Positions 32,569 through 41,427 of a stretch of 64,000 bases of DNA are shown here, in pieces. Origin of the DNA: Nocardioides sp. LHD-245 (GTDB lineage: Bacteria; Actinomycetota; Actinomycetes; Propionibacteriales; Nocardioidaceae); NCBI RefSeq assembly GCF_030929495.1, contig NZ_JAVFWN010000017.1:102061-166060 (forward strand), read 5' to 3'. Positions within the stretch are counted from its first letter, which is position 1. Each line of letters begins with the position of its first letter. Made by a program: the position numbers and the translations under genes. Below the pieces are notes generated by a model. The model searched no databases. It saw nothing but the letters and a program-made list of their open reading frames with translations, and had not been told where the DNA came from.

Positions 32569-33411
32569 ATGCTCAAGATCGCCGTCCCCAACAAGGGGGC
32601 CCTGTCCGAGTCTGCGTCGGGCATGCTGCGCGAAGCCGGCTACGCCCAGCGCTCCGACTCCAAGCAGCTCACCAAGATCGACCCCGACAACGAGGTCGAG
32701 TTCTTCTACCTGCGCCCGCGCGACATCGCGCTGTACGTCGGCGAGGGCACGCTCGACGCCGGCATCACCGGTCGTGACCTGCTCCTCGACTCCCACGCGA
32801 CCGCCAACGAGGCGCTCCAACTGGGCTTCGGTCGCTCCAAGTTCCGGTTCGCCGCGCGCCCGGGCACGGCCGAGAAGGTCGAGGACCTGGCCGGCAAGCG
32901 GATCGCGACGTCGTACGACGGGGTGGTCAAGCGCTATCTCGTCGAGCGCGGCATCGACGCCTCCGTCGTCCGCCTCGACGGCGCCGTCGAGACCAGCATC
33001 CAGTTGGGCGTCGCCGACGTGATCGCCGACGTCGTCGAGACCGGCAGCACGCTGCGCAACGCCGGCCTCGAGGTCTTCGGCGACGTCATCCTCGAGTCCG
33101 AGGGCGTGATGATCACCCGCGACGGCGCCGACCCCGGCGCGCTGGAGGTCTTCACCCGCCGGCTGCAGGGCGTGCTCGTGGCCCGCGCGTACGTGATGAT
33201 GGACTACGACATCCGTGCCGAGAAGGTCGAGCAGGCGATCGCGCTGACCCCCGGCATCGAGAGCCCGACGGTCAGCCCGCTCCACCGCGAGGGCTGGGTC
33301 GCCGTGCGCTCGATGGTGCCGCGGGCCACCGCCCAGCGGGTGATGGACGAGCTGTTCGCGCTGGGCGCACGCGCGATCCTCACCACCGACATCCACGCCT
33401 GCCGGCTCTGA
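32569..33411 (+). CDS. hisG: ATP phosphoribosyltransferase, long form
   Basis: This 280-residue enzyme performs the first, feedback-inhibited step of histidine synthesis. It has the HisG_L architecture: two catalytic lobes (LKIAVPNKGALSE, then the PRPP loop DGAVETSIQLGVADVIADVVETGSTLR) and a C-terminal regulatory ACT-like domain from about residue 205. Length agrees with M. tuberculosis HisG. The ATG has a GGAAGG Shine-Dalgarno. Confidence 0.95.
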   Translation: MLKIAVPNKGALSESASGMLREAGYAQRSDSKQLTKIDPDNEVEFFYLRPRDIALYVGEGTLDAGITGRDLLLDSHATANEALQLGFGRSKFRFAARPGTAEKVEDLAGKRIATSYDGVVKRYLVERGIDASVVRLDGAVETSIQLGVADVIADVVETGSTLRNAGLEVFGDVILESEGVMITRDGADPGALEVFTRRLQGVLVARAYVMMDYDIRAEKVEQAIALTPGIESPTVSPLHREGWVAVRSMVPRATAQRVMDELFALGARAILTTDIHACRL

Positions 33412-33412
33412 C

Positions 33413-33868
33413 GTGACCACCGACGACGGCGGGCTGCCCCCGTTGCCGCGAACCTGGCGCCCCCTCGGCCCGAGGATCGCCGCGGCCACCTTCGGGGTGG
33501 TCCTCATCGGGGCCTTCGCGTGGTTGTGGCTGCAGTTCGACGACGAGACCCGCGCCAAGGTCAACAACCTGGAGAAGGTGACGGTGATCCTCATCGTCCT
33601 GCTCGGCCTGCTCCTGCTCAACGGCCTGGCCCGCTCCCGGGTGGTGGCGCGTGCCGACGGGCTGACGGTCGTCAACGGCTACCGCACCCGCCGGCTCGCC
33701 TGGTCCGAGGTGGGCACCGTCCGGTTCCCTCAGGGCGCGCCGTGGCCGCACCTGCAGCGGGGCGAGGACGACCGGATCTCGCTGCTCGGCATCCATGCCT
33801 CCGATGGCCCCCGTGCCGCGACGGCGATCCGCGAGCTGCGCGCTCTCGTCGCGGCCCATCAGCCCTGA
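33413..33868 (+). CDS. PH-domain-containing membrane protein
   Basis: This 151-residue protein has two transmembrane helices (about residues 21-41 and 56-72) followed by a small PH-like domain (RSRVVARADGLTVVNGYRTRRLAWSEV region). Similar proteins follow hisG in many actinobacteria, but no function is established. The GTG start is one base after the hisG stop, so it is co-transcribed. It ends tail to tail with the large secreted-protein gene. Confidence 0.78.
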   Translation: MTTDDGGLPPLPRTWRPLGPRIAAATFGVVLIGAFAWLWLQFDDETRAKVNNLEKVTVILIVLLGLLLLNGLARSRVVARADGLTVVNGYRTRRLAWSEVGTVRFPQGAPWPHLQRGEDDRISLLGIHASDGPRAATAIRELRALVAAHQP

Positions 33869-33886
33869 GCCTGGACCCGCGGATGC

Positions 33887-36800
33887 TCAGCGCAACCGCT
33901 TGCGCACCGTGACCGACGACGCCTGGAAGGTCGGGCCGCCGAGGTAGCTCGCCTGCACCCGGGCTCGGCGCGCCGGGAGGGTCCGCTCGGCGAGCTGGCA
34001 CCGGCCGACGCCCTGGGCCAGGCTGATGGTGCAGCGCGTGCGGGCGCCGATCTTGATGGTGACCGTGCCGGTCGGCGCCACCGTCCCGAGCGTCGCCGGC
34101 AGGACCAGGACTGTGAAGCGCCGCTTCCAGGCACCGCGGACCTTGACCCGCTTGATGGTGAGGTGCGTCGTCGTCGCCACCACCGACGTGATGGGGACCT
34201 GCTGGTCGAGTGCGGCCAGCGTCACGGTCGTCGGCCCTGAGGCTGCCGGAGCGTAGGTGCCGTCGCCGGCCTTGACCGCGGTGACGGTGCACGTGCCGGC
34301 GGCGGTGGCGCCGAGGGCGCCGGAGGTGATGACGCATCCGGTGGCGGTACCGTCGGCGACCGTGTAGGTGACAGATCCGGTGCCGGAGCCACCCGAGGCG
34401 GTGAGGATCAGGGGCGTGCCGACGGTGCCGTTGGTCGACGTCACCGTGAGCACCACCTGGAACGCCTTCGCCAAGGTCACGGTGGTCGGCGTCGAGGAGA
34501 TCGGCGAGTAGGTGCCGTCACCGGCCTTCGTCGCGGTGACCACGCAGGTGCCGGCGGTCGTGGCGTTGAGCACGCCGGAGGCGACGGCGCAGCCCGTCGC
34601 CGTGCCGTTGGTGGTGGCGAAGGTGAGCGAACCGGTGCCCGAGCCACCCGTGGTGGTCAGCGTCAGCGGCGTCAGCACGGTGCCGCTCGTCGACGTGACG
34701 TTCAGCGGTACCTGCGGGTTCGACGCGAAGGTCACGGTCGTCTGCGCCGACGACTTCGCGAGGTAGTTGGCATCGCTCGCCTTGGTCGCGGTGACGAAGC
34801 AGGTGCCCGAACCCGTGACGTTCAGGGTGTACGGCGAGCTCGGGCTCACCGTGCAGCCGGTCGCCGTGCCGTTCACGGCGACGAAGGTCACCGCACCGGT
34901 GCCCGAGCCACCCGACGTGGTGAGCGTCCGTGGTGACCCGGTCGTGCCGCTGACGGACGTGACGGCGAGCGCGGCCTGGACCGCCTTCGCGAGCGTCACC
35001 GTCGTGGGGGCCGATTCGGCGGCCAGGTACGTCGTGTCGCCGGCTTTGTGGGCGGTCACGAAGCAGGTGCCGGCGCCGGTGCTGCTGAGCTTGCCGCCGG
35101 CGACGTTGCAGCCGCTCGCGGTGCCGTTGGCGGCGGTGTAGGTGACCGGGCCGGTGCCGCTGCCCCCCGCGATGGTCAAGGTCAGGGGTGTCGCGAAGGT
35201 GCCGCTGGTCGAGGTCACGGTGAGGGTCGCCTGGGGCGAGCTGAAGGTGACCGCGGTGGGGGACGACGACCTCGGCGCATAGGTCGCGTCACCTGCCTTG
35301 GTCGCGGTCACGATGCACGTGCCGGCCGACGACGCCGCGACGTTCGTGCCGACCAGGGCGCAGTCGGTCGCAGTGCCGTCCGTGACGGTGTAGCTCAGCG
35401 CCCCGGTGCCCGAGCCGCCCGCGGTGGTCAGAGGTAGGAGGCTGCCGGTGGGCGCGCTCGACGAGGTGATCGTCAACGGTGTCTGGGGCAACCGGAACGT
35501 GACGGCCGTCGGTGAGGAGGACCGCGCGTTGTATGTCGAGTCCTGTGCCTTGGTGGCCGTGACGATGCAGGTGCCGCCCGTGCTGGCGTTCAGGCTCCCC
35601 GAGTTGATGACGCAGCCGGTGGCGCTGCCGTTGGTGACGCCGTAGGCGACGAGGCCCGTGCCGGTGCCTCCACTGCTGGTGAGCGGGAGCGGCGTGCCGA
35701 CGACGCCGGTGAGCGAGGTGATGGTGAGCGTGGCCTGGTTGAGTCGCATCGTGACCGCGGTCGGCGCCGACGAGCGGGCCTTCCAGGTCGCGTCCTGGCC
35801 CTTGGTGGCCGTGACGATGCAGGTGCCGGGGCTCGTGGTGGACAGTGCGAGGGCGGCGATGGCGCAGCCGGTCGCGGTTCCGTTCGCGACGGTGTAGGTG
35901 ACGGCGCCGGTGCCGGAGCCGCCGGTGACCGTCAGCGGCATCGGCGTGCCGACGGTGCCGTTGAGTGAGGTGACGACGAGCGGCGCCTGCGTCTGGCGGA
36001 GGGTCACCGTCGTGGGTGGGGACGAGATGGCCAGGTAGGTCGGATCCGTGGCCTTGGTGACGGTCACGGTGCAGGTGCCCGCTGTGGTGCTGGTGGTCGT
36101 GAGCTGGCCGGAGGTGACGGTGCAACCGGTTGCGGTGCCGTTCGTCGCGGAGTAGGTGACGGCTCCCGTGCCGGACCCGCCGCTGCTGGTCAAGGTCAGC
36201 GGGGTTCCGGCCGTTCCGTTGAGTGAGGTCAGGGCCAGGGCCGCCTGGCCGGCCTTGGCGACCGTCAGCGTGAAGGGTTGGCTGACGGTGCCGCCGATGC
36301 TGTTGGTGGCGGTGATCGTGAAGTGATAGGTGCCGGGGCCCGGTGCCGGCCCGCCGATCGTGCCGGCGCCGTCGCGGTTGTCGGTGAAGGTCACGCCGGC
36401 AGGCAGGGGAGTGCCGGCCGAGACCGCGAGGGTGGGCGTGGCTCCGCTGGTGGTGACCGCGATGTTCAGGGTGGTCAGGGTCGCTCGTGTCGCGCCGGCC
36501 GGACTGGTGAACGCCGGCGCCGTGCCGGCGCCGGGCTCGGCCGCACCGGCGGCGCACAGGGTCTGGCCGGCCGCCGGACCGGGCATGCCACGCTGGTCCT
36601 TGCGTGCGCACAGAGCGGTCCCGAAGACCGTCGTGCCGACCGGGACCTTGGCGAGTGCTGGGCTGCCGGCGGTGGGCAGCCGGGTCTGCGTCGGGCCTCC
36701 GTTTCCGGCCAGTGCGGCAAGGCTCGGTGCGGCGGTGACGGTGTCCGTCCCGGCCGACGCGCAACTGCCGCCCACGACGTTGTAGCCGCCCGAGACGTAT

Positions 36801-37807
36801 CTCCCGGGGGCGGCGTTGCAGTCGTCGCCGTTGCCCGAGATGATCGACCCGGCCACCTGCCAGCCGCCGGCGTTGAAGGCCCCGAGGCCGATGCCTGCGT
36901 TGCCGGTGATCGTCGTGCCCGTCAAGGTCGAGGTGCCGGTGCCGGTGGTCTGGATCGCCGAGCTGTTGCCCGTGAACGTCGAGTTCCGGACGACGCCGTT
37001 CGCCGTGCCCGGGACCTCGATGGCACCCCCACCGAACGCGCTGGCGGTGTTCCCGGTGAACGTGCTGCCCGAGATGGTGTAGTCGGTCACCAGGCCCCCG
37101 CCGCGGACCGAGATGGCCCCGCCGCCGCCACTGCCGAGGGCGGTGTTGCCGGTGAAGGTGCTCCTCGCGACCGCCAGCGTGCCGAAGTTGACATAGATCC
37201 CGCCGCCCTGGCTGTTGATGCAGGAGCCGTCGAGGCACGGATAGGCGGCGACATTGTTGCTGATCGTGCTGTCGATGAGGGTGAGATTGCTGTTGCTCGA
37301 GATGCCGCCGCCTCGGGACACGGACCGGTTGGCGCTCACCGCGACCCGGTCGAGCAGGACCGTGGGGCCGTCGACCATCAACCCGCCGCCGCCGCCGAGA
37401 TCAGGGGCGTGGCCGTGGGTGATGGTGAGTCCGCGCAAGGTCAGCGCAAAGCTGCTGTAGATCACCCGATCGAGGTAGCCGCCATCGATCACCGCCGGGC
37501 TGGCGGCGCCCAGGCCGGTGATGGTGAGCGGCACGCCGGGCTCGATGTTGTCGAAGATGGTGCCGGAGAGGTGGACGGTCGGATTCGATCCGGCCACCGT
37601 CAGGGCGTACGTGATCGTCGCGCACGGCGTCGCCTTCGTCTGGCAGTTGTTGCCGGCGTTGGTACCTCCCTGGGCCACGTAGAGCGTGTTGTCGTCGGCG
37701 GCAGCCGGCGGTGCCTGAGTGACGGTGAGCCCGGTCAGGCCCGCCAGCGCGAGCGCGCCGACCAGGAGGGAGGGGAGGGCACGTCGAGAACCGCGAGAGC
37801 TGCGCAT
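33887..37807 (-). CDS. Large secreted beta-helix protein with eight Ig-like repeats
   Basis: This is a 1306-residue exported protein. A signal peptide covers about residues 1-37 (RR, hydrophobic core, PPAAADD cleavage region). Residues about 40-420 form a right-handed parallel beta-helix (repeated STFTGNTA and ITGNAG turns). A putative Ig domain lies at about 430-520, eight homologous repeats of about 85 residues at 521-1201, and a basic C-terminal Ig-like domain at about 1205-1306. Each repeat carries two cysteines, probably a disulfide. No sortase motif or membrane anchor is present. It may be a surface or adhesion protein. A minus-strand TAGGTT (37864-37859) and an AAAGGT site precede the ATG. 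Confidence 0.85.
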   Translation of the reverse strand: MRSSRGSRRALPSLLVGALALAGLTGLTVTQAPPAAADDNTLYVAQGGTNAGNNCQTKATPCATITYALTVAGSNPTVHLSGTIFDNIEPGVPLTITGLGAASPAVIDGGYLDRVIYSSFALTLRGLTITHGHAPDLGGGGGLMVDGPTVLLDRVAVSANRSVSRGGGISSNSNLTLIDSTISNNVAAYPCLDGSCINSQGGGIYVNFGTLAVARSTFTGNTALGSGGGGAISVRGGGLVTDYTISGSTFTGNTASAFGGGAIEVPGTANGVVRNSTFTGNSSAIQTTGTGTSTLTGTTITGNAGIGLGAFNAGGWQVAGSIISGNGDDCNAAPGRYVSGGYNVVGGSCASAGTDTVTAAPSLAALAGNGGPTQTRLPTAGSPALAKVPVGTTVFGTALCARKDQRGMPGPAAGQTLCAAGAAEPGAGTAPAFTSPAGATRATLTTLNIAVTTSGATPTLAVSAGTPLPAGVTFTDNRDGAGTIGGPAPGPGTYHFTITATNSIGGTVSQPFTLTVAKAGQAALALTSLNGTAGTPLTLTSSGGSGTGAVTYSATNGTATGCTVTSGQLTTTSTTAGTCTVTVTKATDPTYLAISSPPTTVTLRQTQAPLVVTSLNGTVGTPMPLTVTGGSGTGAVTYTVANGTATGCAIAALALSTTSPGTCIVTATKGQDATWKARSSAPTAVTMRLNQATLTITSLTGVVGTPLPLTSSGGTGTGLVAYGVTNGSATGCVINSGSLNASTGGTCIVTATKAQDSTYNARSSSPTAVTFRLPQTPLTITSSSAPTGSLLPLTTAGGSGTGALSYTVTDGTATDCALVGTNVAASSAGTCIVTATKAGDATYAPRSSSPTAVTFSSPQATLTVTSTSGTFATPLTLTIAGGSGTGPVTYTAANGTASGCNVAGGKLSSTGAGTCFVTAHKAGDTTYLAAESAPTTVTLAKAVQAALAVTSVSGTTGSPRTLTTSGGSGTGAVTFVAVNGTATGCTVSPSSPYTLNVTGSGTCFVTATKASDANYLAKSSAQTTVTFASNPQVPLNVTSTSGTVLTPLTLTTTGGSGTGSLTFATTNGTATGCAVASGVLNATTAGTCVVTATKAGDGTYSPISSTPTTVTLAKAFQVVLTVTSTNGTVGTPLILTASGGSGTGSVTYTVADGTATGCVITSGALGATAAGTCTVTAVKAGDGTYAPAASGPTTVTLAALDQQVPITSVVATTTHLTIKRVKVRGAWKRRFTVLVLPATLGTVAPTGTVTIKIGARTRCTISLAQGVGRCQLAERTLPARRARVQASYLGGPTFQASSVTVRKRLR
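34205..36247 (-). repeat. Eight tandem repeats of about 255 bp
   Basis: Eight units of roughly 252-264 bp encode modules beginning QxxLxVTS and containing GGSGTG, NGTATGC, AGTCxVTATKA and SSxPTTVT. The repeats have diverged in DNA, so they are older than the 21-nt repeats elsewhere in the window. The fourth unit from the N terminus is the most diverged (TDC instead of TGC). Confidence 0.9.
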
Positions 37808-37922
37808 GGGCGACCTTTGGGGGGAGCAGGAAAGGTGTGGGGAGCACGCCTGCCTCGCAACCTAGGGGCCTTTACCCTCCGCCGTGGCCGTTCGGGGGAA
37901 CTGGTGGTGCGGGCCGCGGAAC

Positions 37923-38810
37923 TCAGAGTGCGCGGATCCCCCACGAGGCGGCGTAGGTCGCCCCGGGCGCCAGCACGACCAGGTCGTCGCCGGAGTTGAA
38001 CGCGTCGGGCGGCGCCGTCATCGGCTCGACCGCCACGCTCACCCGCGGCGTCCCTGTGTCGTCGCCGGTGTAGACCTGCAGCCAGCGGTGCCGCTCGTCG
38101 ACCCACAGGGCCACGCCGGACCCGCCCGAGCGCAGCGTCACCGTCGCCCGGCCGTCCGCGTCGCGAGCGAGGTCGGTGACCGCGTGGTTGAGGACGGTGC
38201 CGCCGAGCGGCGAGGCGATCAGCCCGGCCGCCGAGGTCCGTCCGGTCGGCAGCAGCCGCTCGGGGTCCACCTCCAGAACCGTCGCCGCGTCCAGCTCGAC
38301 CTCCCAGTCGTCGCACGGCCCGGGCCCGGCGAGCAGGTACGGGTGGGCCCCCGACGCGTACGGCGCCGCCGTGGTGGCCAGGTTCGTCGCCGCCTGCGTC
38401 ACCGTCAGCCCCTCGCCCCCCAGTCGGTAGGTCGTCGTCAGCGCCAGCGCCCACGGGTAGCCCGTCTGCGCCGGCAGGAAGTAGGACAGCTCCACCCGAT
38501 CCTCGGCGGCCGACGTGAGCGTCCAGGACACCCACCGCACCAGGCCGTGCGAGGCGCTGCCCCGCTTCGGCTCGGTCAGCGCGAGCTGCTGCGTGGTGCC
38601 CTCGAAGGCGTAGCGCCCGTCCCGGATCCGGTTCGGCCACGGCACCAGCAGCTGGCCCCGGCCGCCGGTCGGCATCGCGTGCTCCGCGAAGCCGTCGACG
38701 AGCTCGCGGTCGTCGTACGTCAGGGAGCGCAGCGCCCCGCAGCCCTGGGTCACGACGGCGCGGTAGCCGTGGGAGGTGAGGACGTGCTGCTCGCCGGTGG
38801 GTGCACTCAC
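37923..38810 (-). CDS. Aldose 1-epimerase family protein
   Basis: This 295-residue galactose-mutarotase-like protein has a beta-sandwich fold. Family features include LLVPWPNRIRDGRYAFEG, ASHGLVRWVSW (substrate His), SGAHPYLLAG and a late catalytic Glu in AVEPMTAPPDAFN. It probably interconverts sugar anomers; the natural sugar is unknown. The GTG at 38810 is chosen because TAGGCT lies 7 nt upstream and the protein then has family length. Confidence 0.85.
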   Translation of the reverse strand: MSAPTGEQHVLTSHGYRAVVTQGCGALRSLTYDDRELVDGFAEHAMPTGGRGQLLVPWPNRIRDGRYAFEGTTQQLALTEPKRGSASHGLVRWVSWTLTSAAEDRVELSYFLPAQTGYPWALALTTTYRLGGEGLTVTQAATNLATTAAPYASGAHPYLLAGPGPCDDWEVELDAATVLEVDPERLLPTGRTSAAGLIASPLGGTVLNHAVTDLARDADGRATVTLRSGGSGVALWVDERHRWLQVYTGDDTGTPRVSVAVEPMTAPPDAFNSGDDLVVLAPGATYAASWGIRAL

Positions 38811-38817
38811 GTCGCCG

Positions 38818-38823
38818 AGCCTA
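38818..38823 (-). promoter_or_regulatory. -10 box of the aldose epimerase gene
   Basis: On the minus strand TAGGCT (38823 down to 38818) ends 7 nt before the GTG at 38810, the same hexamer and spacing as in front of hisE. A leaderless transcript is likely. Confidence 0.5.
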
Positions 38824-38827
38824 GATG

Positions 38828-39370
38828 TCAGGTCCGCACGACCAGATCCGCCCGGGCCCGGGTGTTCTCGCGCCGATGCAGTGCCTCCTCGTCGGCCAGC
38901 CACGCGGCCCAGTGTGGCCGCATGTCCTCACCGTCGCGCTCAAGCCACCGGGCCAGGCGGACGTCGAGGTCCGCCTCGACCCAGACCAGCAGCGTCACCA
39001 GATCGTCGTACGCCGACGCGGCGCTGCCCACGCCCTCGAGCACGAGCAGCGGTCCGGGCGTGACCGTCTGGGTCCCGTCCCACCGGTCCGCGTACCAGTC
39101 CCAGCGCCGCCAGTGCCCCGGCCGGGCGGCGGCGAGCGGGCGCAGCAACGCCTCGATGGAGCCGCCCAGCCCCGGCAGGCCGCGCCAGCCCTCGAGCATC
39201 TCGTCGGTGCCGAGCACGACCGCCTCCGGAGCCAGCGCGGCCAACGCGCGGGCGAGGGTGGTCTTGCCGGACCCCGCGAGCCCGTCGACGCAGATCAGCC
39301 GGCCCGTGCCCAGCGTCGGCGGTCGCGACAGTGCGGCGGCCAGGACCTCAGAAGGCGAGACCGTGACCAC
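38828..39370 (-). CDS. P-loop uridine-kinase-like protein
   Basis: This 180-residue P-loop NTPase has Walker A GLAGSGKTT near residue 27, a DWYADRWD substrate-loop-like segment and a LLVLEGVGS Walker-B-like strand. It resembles small uridine-kinase/ATPase proteins that phosphorylate a nucleoside or sugar. The GTG at 39370 follows GAGGTCC and overlaps the end of the upstream racemase-like gene by 23 bases, so the two are translationally coupled. Confidence 0.78.
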   Translation of the reverse strand: MVTVSPSEVLAAALSRPPTLGTGRLICVDGLAGSGKTTLARALAALAPEAVVLGTDEMLEGWRGLPGLGGSIEALLRPLAAARPGHWRRWDWYADRWDGTQTVTPGPLLVLEGVGSAASAYDDLVTLLVWVEADLDVRLARWLERDGEDMRPHWAAWLADEEALHRRENTRARADLVVRT

Positions 39371-40586
39371 GATAGGTCGGGACCTCCTCGACGAACCGGT
39401 CGCCCTGGAGGAGCAGCACGCTCCGACCGTGCTCGAAGGGCTCACCGGACTTGGCGTGCCGGAACCACACCAGATCGCCGACTCTGAGGCCTCTGGCGGC
39501 GGTGCCGACGAGCGGGGTCTGCACCTCGCCCGCTCCCTCCAGTCCGGTCAGGCCGAGCCCGGCCGGAGCCCACGGCGTCGGCGCCCGGTCGGCGCCGGTC
39601 GGCCCGGAGGCGATCAGTCCGCCGCCGTGCACCGTCGCCACGGTCGCCGACGGCCGCCGGGTCACCGGCAGGCCGAAGAACGCGGCCGGCGTGGGGGAGA
39701 AGACCTCATAGTGGTCGAACAGGGTCGGCGCGAGCAGGCCGGAGCCGGCGGTCACCTCGGTGACGACCGGGTCGCTCGCCGAGGACTCGATCGAGCCGGA
39801 CCCACCGGCGTTCCAGAACTCCAGGCCCGTGAAGTCGCCTCGCTCCTCGAGCGCGCCCAGCGCCTCGCCGATGGCGGTACGGCGGACGTGGAGCTGGGTC
39901 ACGGAGAGCTGCTTGAGCTTGCGCACGATCGCCGACTTCGCGCGCTGGTGCGGGACGGCGTCCGGGACGCCGGCGACCTGACCCTCGTAGGTCATCACGC
40001 CGACCAGCTGGAACCCGGCCCGCTCGACGACCGCGCGCGCCAGCGACGAGACCGCGCCGACGTCGTACAGCGGTGAGCGCTTCGGGCCGACGGCCTGGCC
40101 GCCCCAGCGCAGGCCGGCGTCGACGTCGATCGCGACCCGGACCGGCACGGCGGTCGACGCGCGCAGGCTGTCGACGAGATCGAGGTGGGCGATGTCGTCG
40201 ACCATGATCGTCACCCGCGACGCGGCGCGCGGCGAGGCGACGAGGGCGGACAGCGCGCCGCGGTCGACGCTCGGGTAGGCGACCACGATGTCGTCGCAGA
40301 CGTCGTGGTCGGCCAGCCACAGGGCCTCGGCGAGGGTGTAGGCCAGGACGCCGGCGAACCCGTCCGCGGCCAGCGCCCGCCCGACCAGGGACGGGACCCG
40401 GATCGACTTGGACGCGACCCGGATCGGCGTGCCTCCCGCCCGACGGGCCAGGTCGGCCGCGTTGGCGTCGAAGGCGTCGAGATCGACGACGAACACCGGC
40501 GTGGACAGGGGCTCCGGCCAGGCCGCGACGGCCTCCCGCAGGCGCGCCGCGAGGCGGTTGCGCGCGATGGACGACTGGTGCTGCAC
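39348..40586 (-). CDS. PLP-dependent alanine racemase / D-threonine aldolase-like protein
   Basis: This 412-residue fold-type III PLP enzyme has an N-terminal barrel with the PLP-lysine in RVASKSIRVPS and a C-terminal beta domain. HGGGL and DLVWFRHAKSGEPFEHG match the metal-binding end of the D-threonine aldolase / amino-acid deaminase subgroup rather than true alanine racemase. It acts in the cytoplasm on a D-amino acid or related substrate that cannot be named. The GTG at 40586 is the first start with no in-frame ATG upstream. Confidence 0.8.
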   Translation of the reverse strand: MQHQSSIARNRLAARLREAVAAWPEPLSTPVFVVDLDAFDANAADLARRAGGTPIRVASKSIRVPSLVGRALAADGFAGVLAYTLAEALWLADHDVCDDIVVAYPSVDRGALSALVASPRAASRVTIMVDDIAHLDLVDSLRASTAVPVRVAIDVDAGLRWGGQAVGPKRSPLYDVGAVSSLARAVVERAGFQLVGVMTYEGQVAGVPDAVPHQRAKSAIVRKLKQLSVTQLHVRRTAIGEALGALEERGDFTGLEFWNAGGSGSIESSASDPVVTEVTAGSGLLAPTLFDHYEVFSPTPAAFFGLPVTRRPSATVATVHGGGLIASGPTGADRAPTPWAPAGLGLTGLEGAGEVQTPLVGTAARGLRVGDLVWFRHAKSGEPFEHGRSVLLLQGDRFVEEVPTYRGHGLAF

Positions 40587-40620
40587 CGCGCCATCGTTCC
40601 ACGGATGGGATGATCGATCC

Positions 40621-41160
40621 GTGACCGCATCGCCGAACGAGCGTCCCGACGCCCGCCGTCTCCAGGGCTCGAAGTACGTCGACGACAGCGGCGCCGCCGA
40701 CACCGCACTGGCGCGCGCGCTGCAGGCCCACGCCACCGGCGCGGCGTCGTACCCGGAGGTGCTGGCCGCGCTGGGCCCGGCCCGACTGCTGGTGCCGGTG
40801 GTCGCGATCCTCGGAGAGGTCGAGGTCGGTGACGACGGCCTCGCCCGCGACAAGTCCAGCGACATGGCGGCCGTCCTGCTCACCGGCGCCGACGGCAGGA
40901 TGGCGTTGCTCGCCTTCACCGACCTCGCCGCGCTGGCCGCCTGGGACCCACAGGCGCGACCGGTGCCGGTCGCCGCCCATCTCGCCGCCGCGACCGCCGT
41001 CCAGGAGGGAGCCCACGCGCTCGTCGTCGACGTCGCCGGACCGCACACCTTCGTCCTCGCCGACGACGACCTGCACCGGGTCGCCGCCCGGTGGACGCCC
41101 GTCCGGATCGAGGACGGCGGCTGGGGCTGGCTCGGCACCGAGGACGGAGCCGCGGATTAG
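40621..41160 (+). CDS. SseB-family protein
   Basis: This 179-residue protein has an SseB N-terminal domain (LLVPVVAILGE, SSDMAAVLLTGADGRMALLAFTD, AWDPQARPVPV). In actinobacteria this domain is common in cytoplasmic proteins of unknown role, often encoded directly before infC as here. The GTG at 40621 is divergent from the racemase-like gene. There is no sign of a type III secretion system, so the family name should not be taken literally. Confidence 0.8.
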   Translation: MTASPNERPDARRLQGSKYVDDSGAADTALARALQAHATGAASYPEVLAALGPARLLVPVVAILGEVEVGDDGLARDKSSDMAAVLLTGADGRMALLAFTDLAALAAWDPQARPVPVAAHLAAATAVQEGAHALVVDVAGPHTFVLADDDLHRVAARWTPVRIEDGGWGWLGTEDGAAD

Positions 41161-41427
41161 GACGTCCGGGAACAATCCGGGTAGCATCCTGCGTTGACCG
41201 ATCCGTCATGCCTGCATGACAGATCCACAAGCGGGGACCAGCACCATCGTCTCCCACCCGCAGCGGCCGCCAGGCCGTCGGGTCCGGTCCATGGAGAGTC
41301 CCGCCGGGGCCGTCGTACGACGACACCGGGGTTCGGGACTCGTGACTGGCTTCCGCTTGGACTAGCGGGAGCCTCTTCTCATTTTGCAGGTTCGAAGGCC
41401 TCCCGACCGACCGAGTTTGGAGGACAT
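41161..41427 (+). promoter_or_regulatory. infC leader with possible promoter
   Basis: This is a 267-nt untranslated region. TAGCAT (41182-41187) is a possible -10 box. Hairpins include GTCATG-CCTG-CATGAC (41205-41220) and a 12-bp palindrome CGTCGTACGACG (41311-41322), followed by a terminator-like hairpin at 41348. The leader ends in GGAGGA (41419-41424) just before the unusual infC start. Confidence 0.6.
41348..41385 (+). terminator. Attenuator-like intrinsic terminator in the infC leader
   Basis: GGCTTCCGCT-TGGACT-AGCGGGAGCC forms a 10-bp stem with one G-T pair, followed by TCTTCTCATTTT. It lies upstream of infC, so it must be read through for expression. The 3' arm (CGGGAG, 41366-41371) could instead pair with CTCCCG (41400-41405), a possible antiterminator. 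Confidence 0.65.

Noticed and set aside
40621..41160. Type III secretion gene, from the SseB family name
   Set aside because: No secretion genes are near; the domain is widespread in actinobacteria and often precedes infC.
41194..41427. TTG start far upstream giving a longer IF-3
   Set aside because: The extra 78 residues are not IF-3-like and run through leader hairpins; the conserved protein begins at the ATC after GGAGGA.
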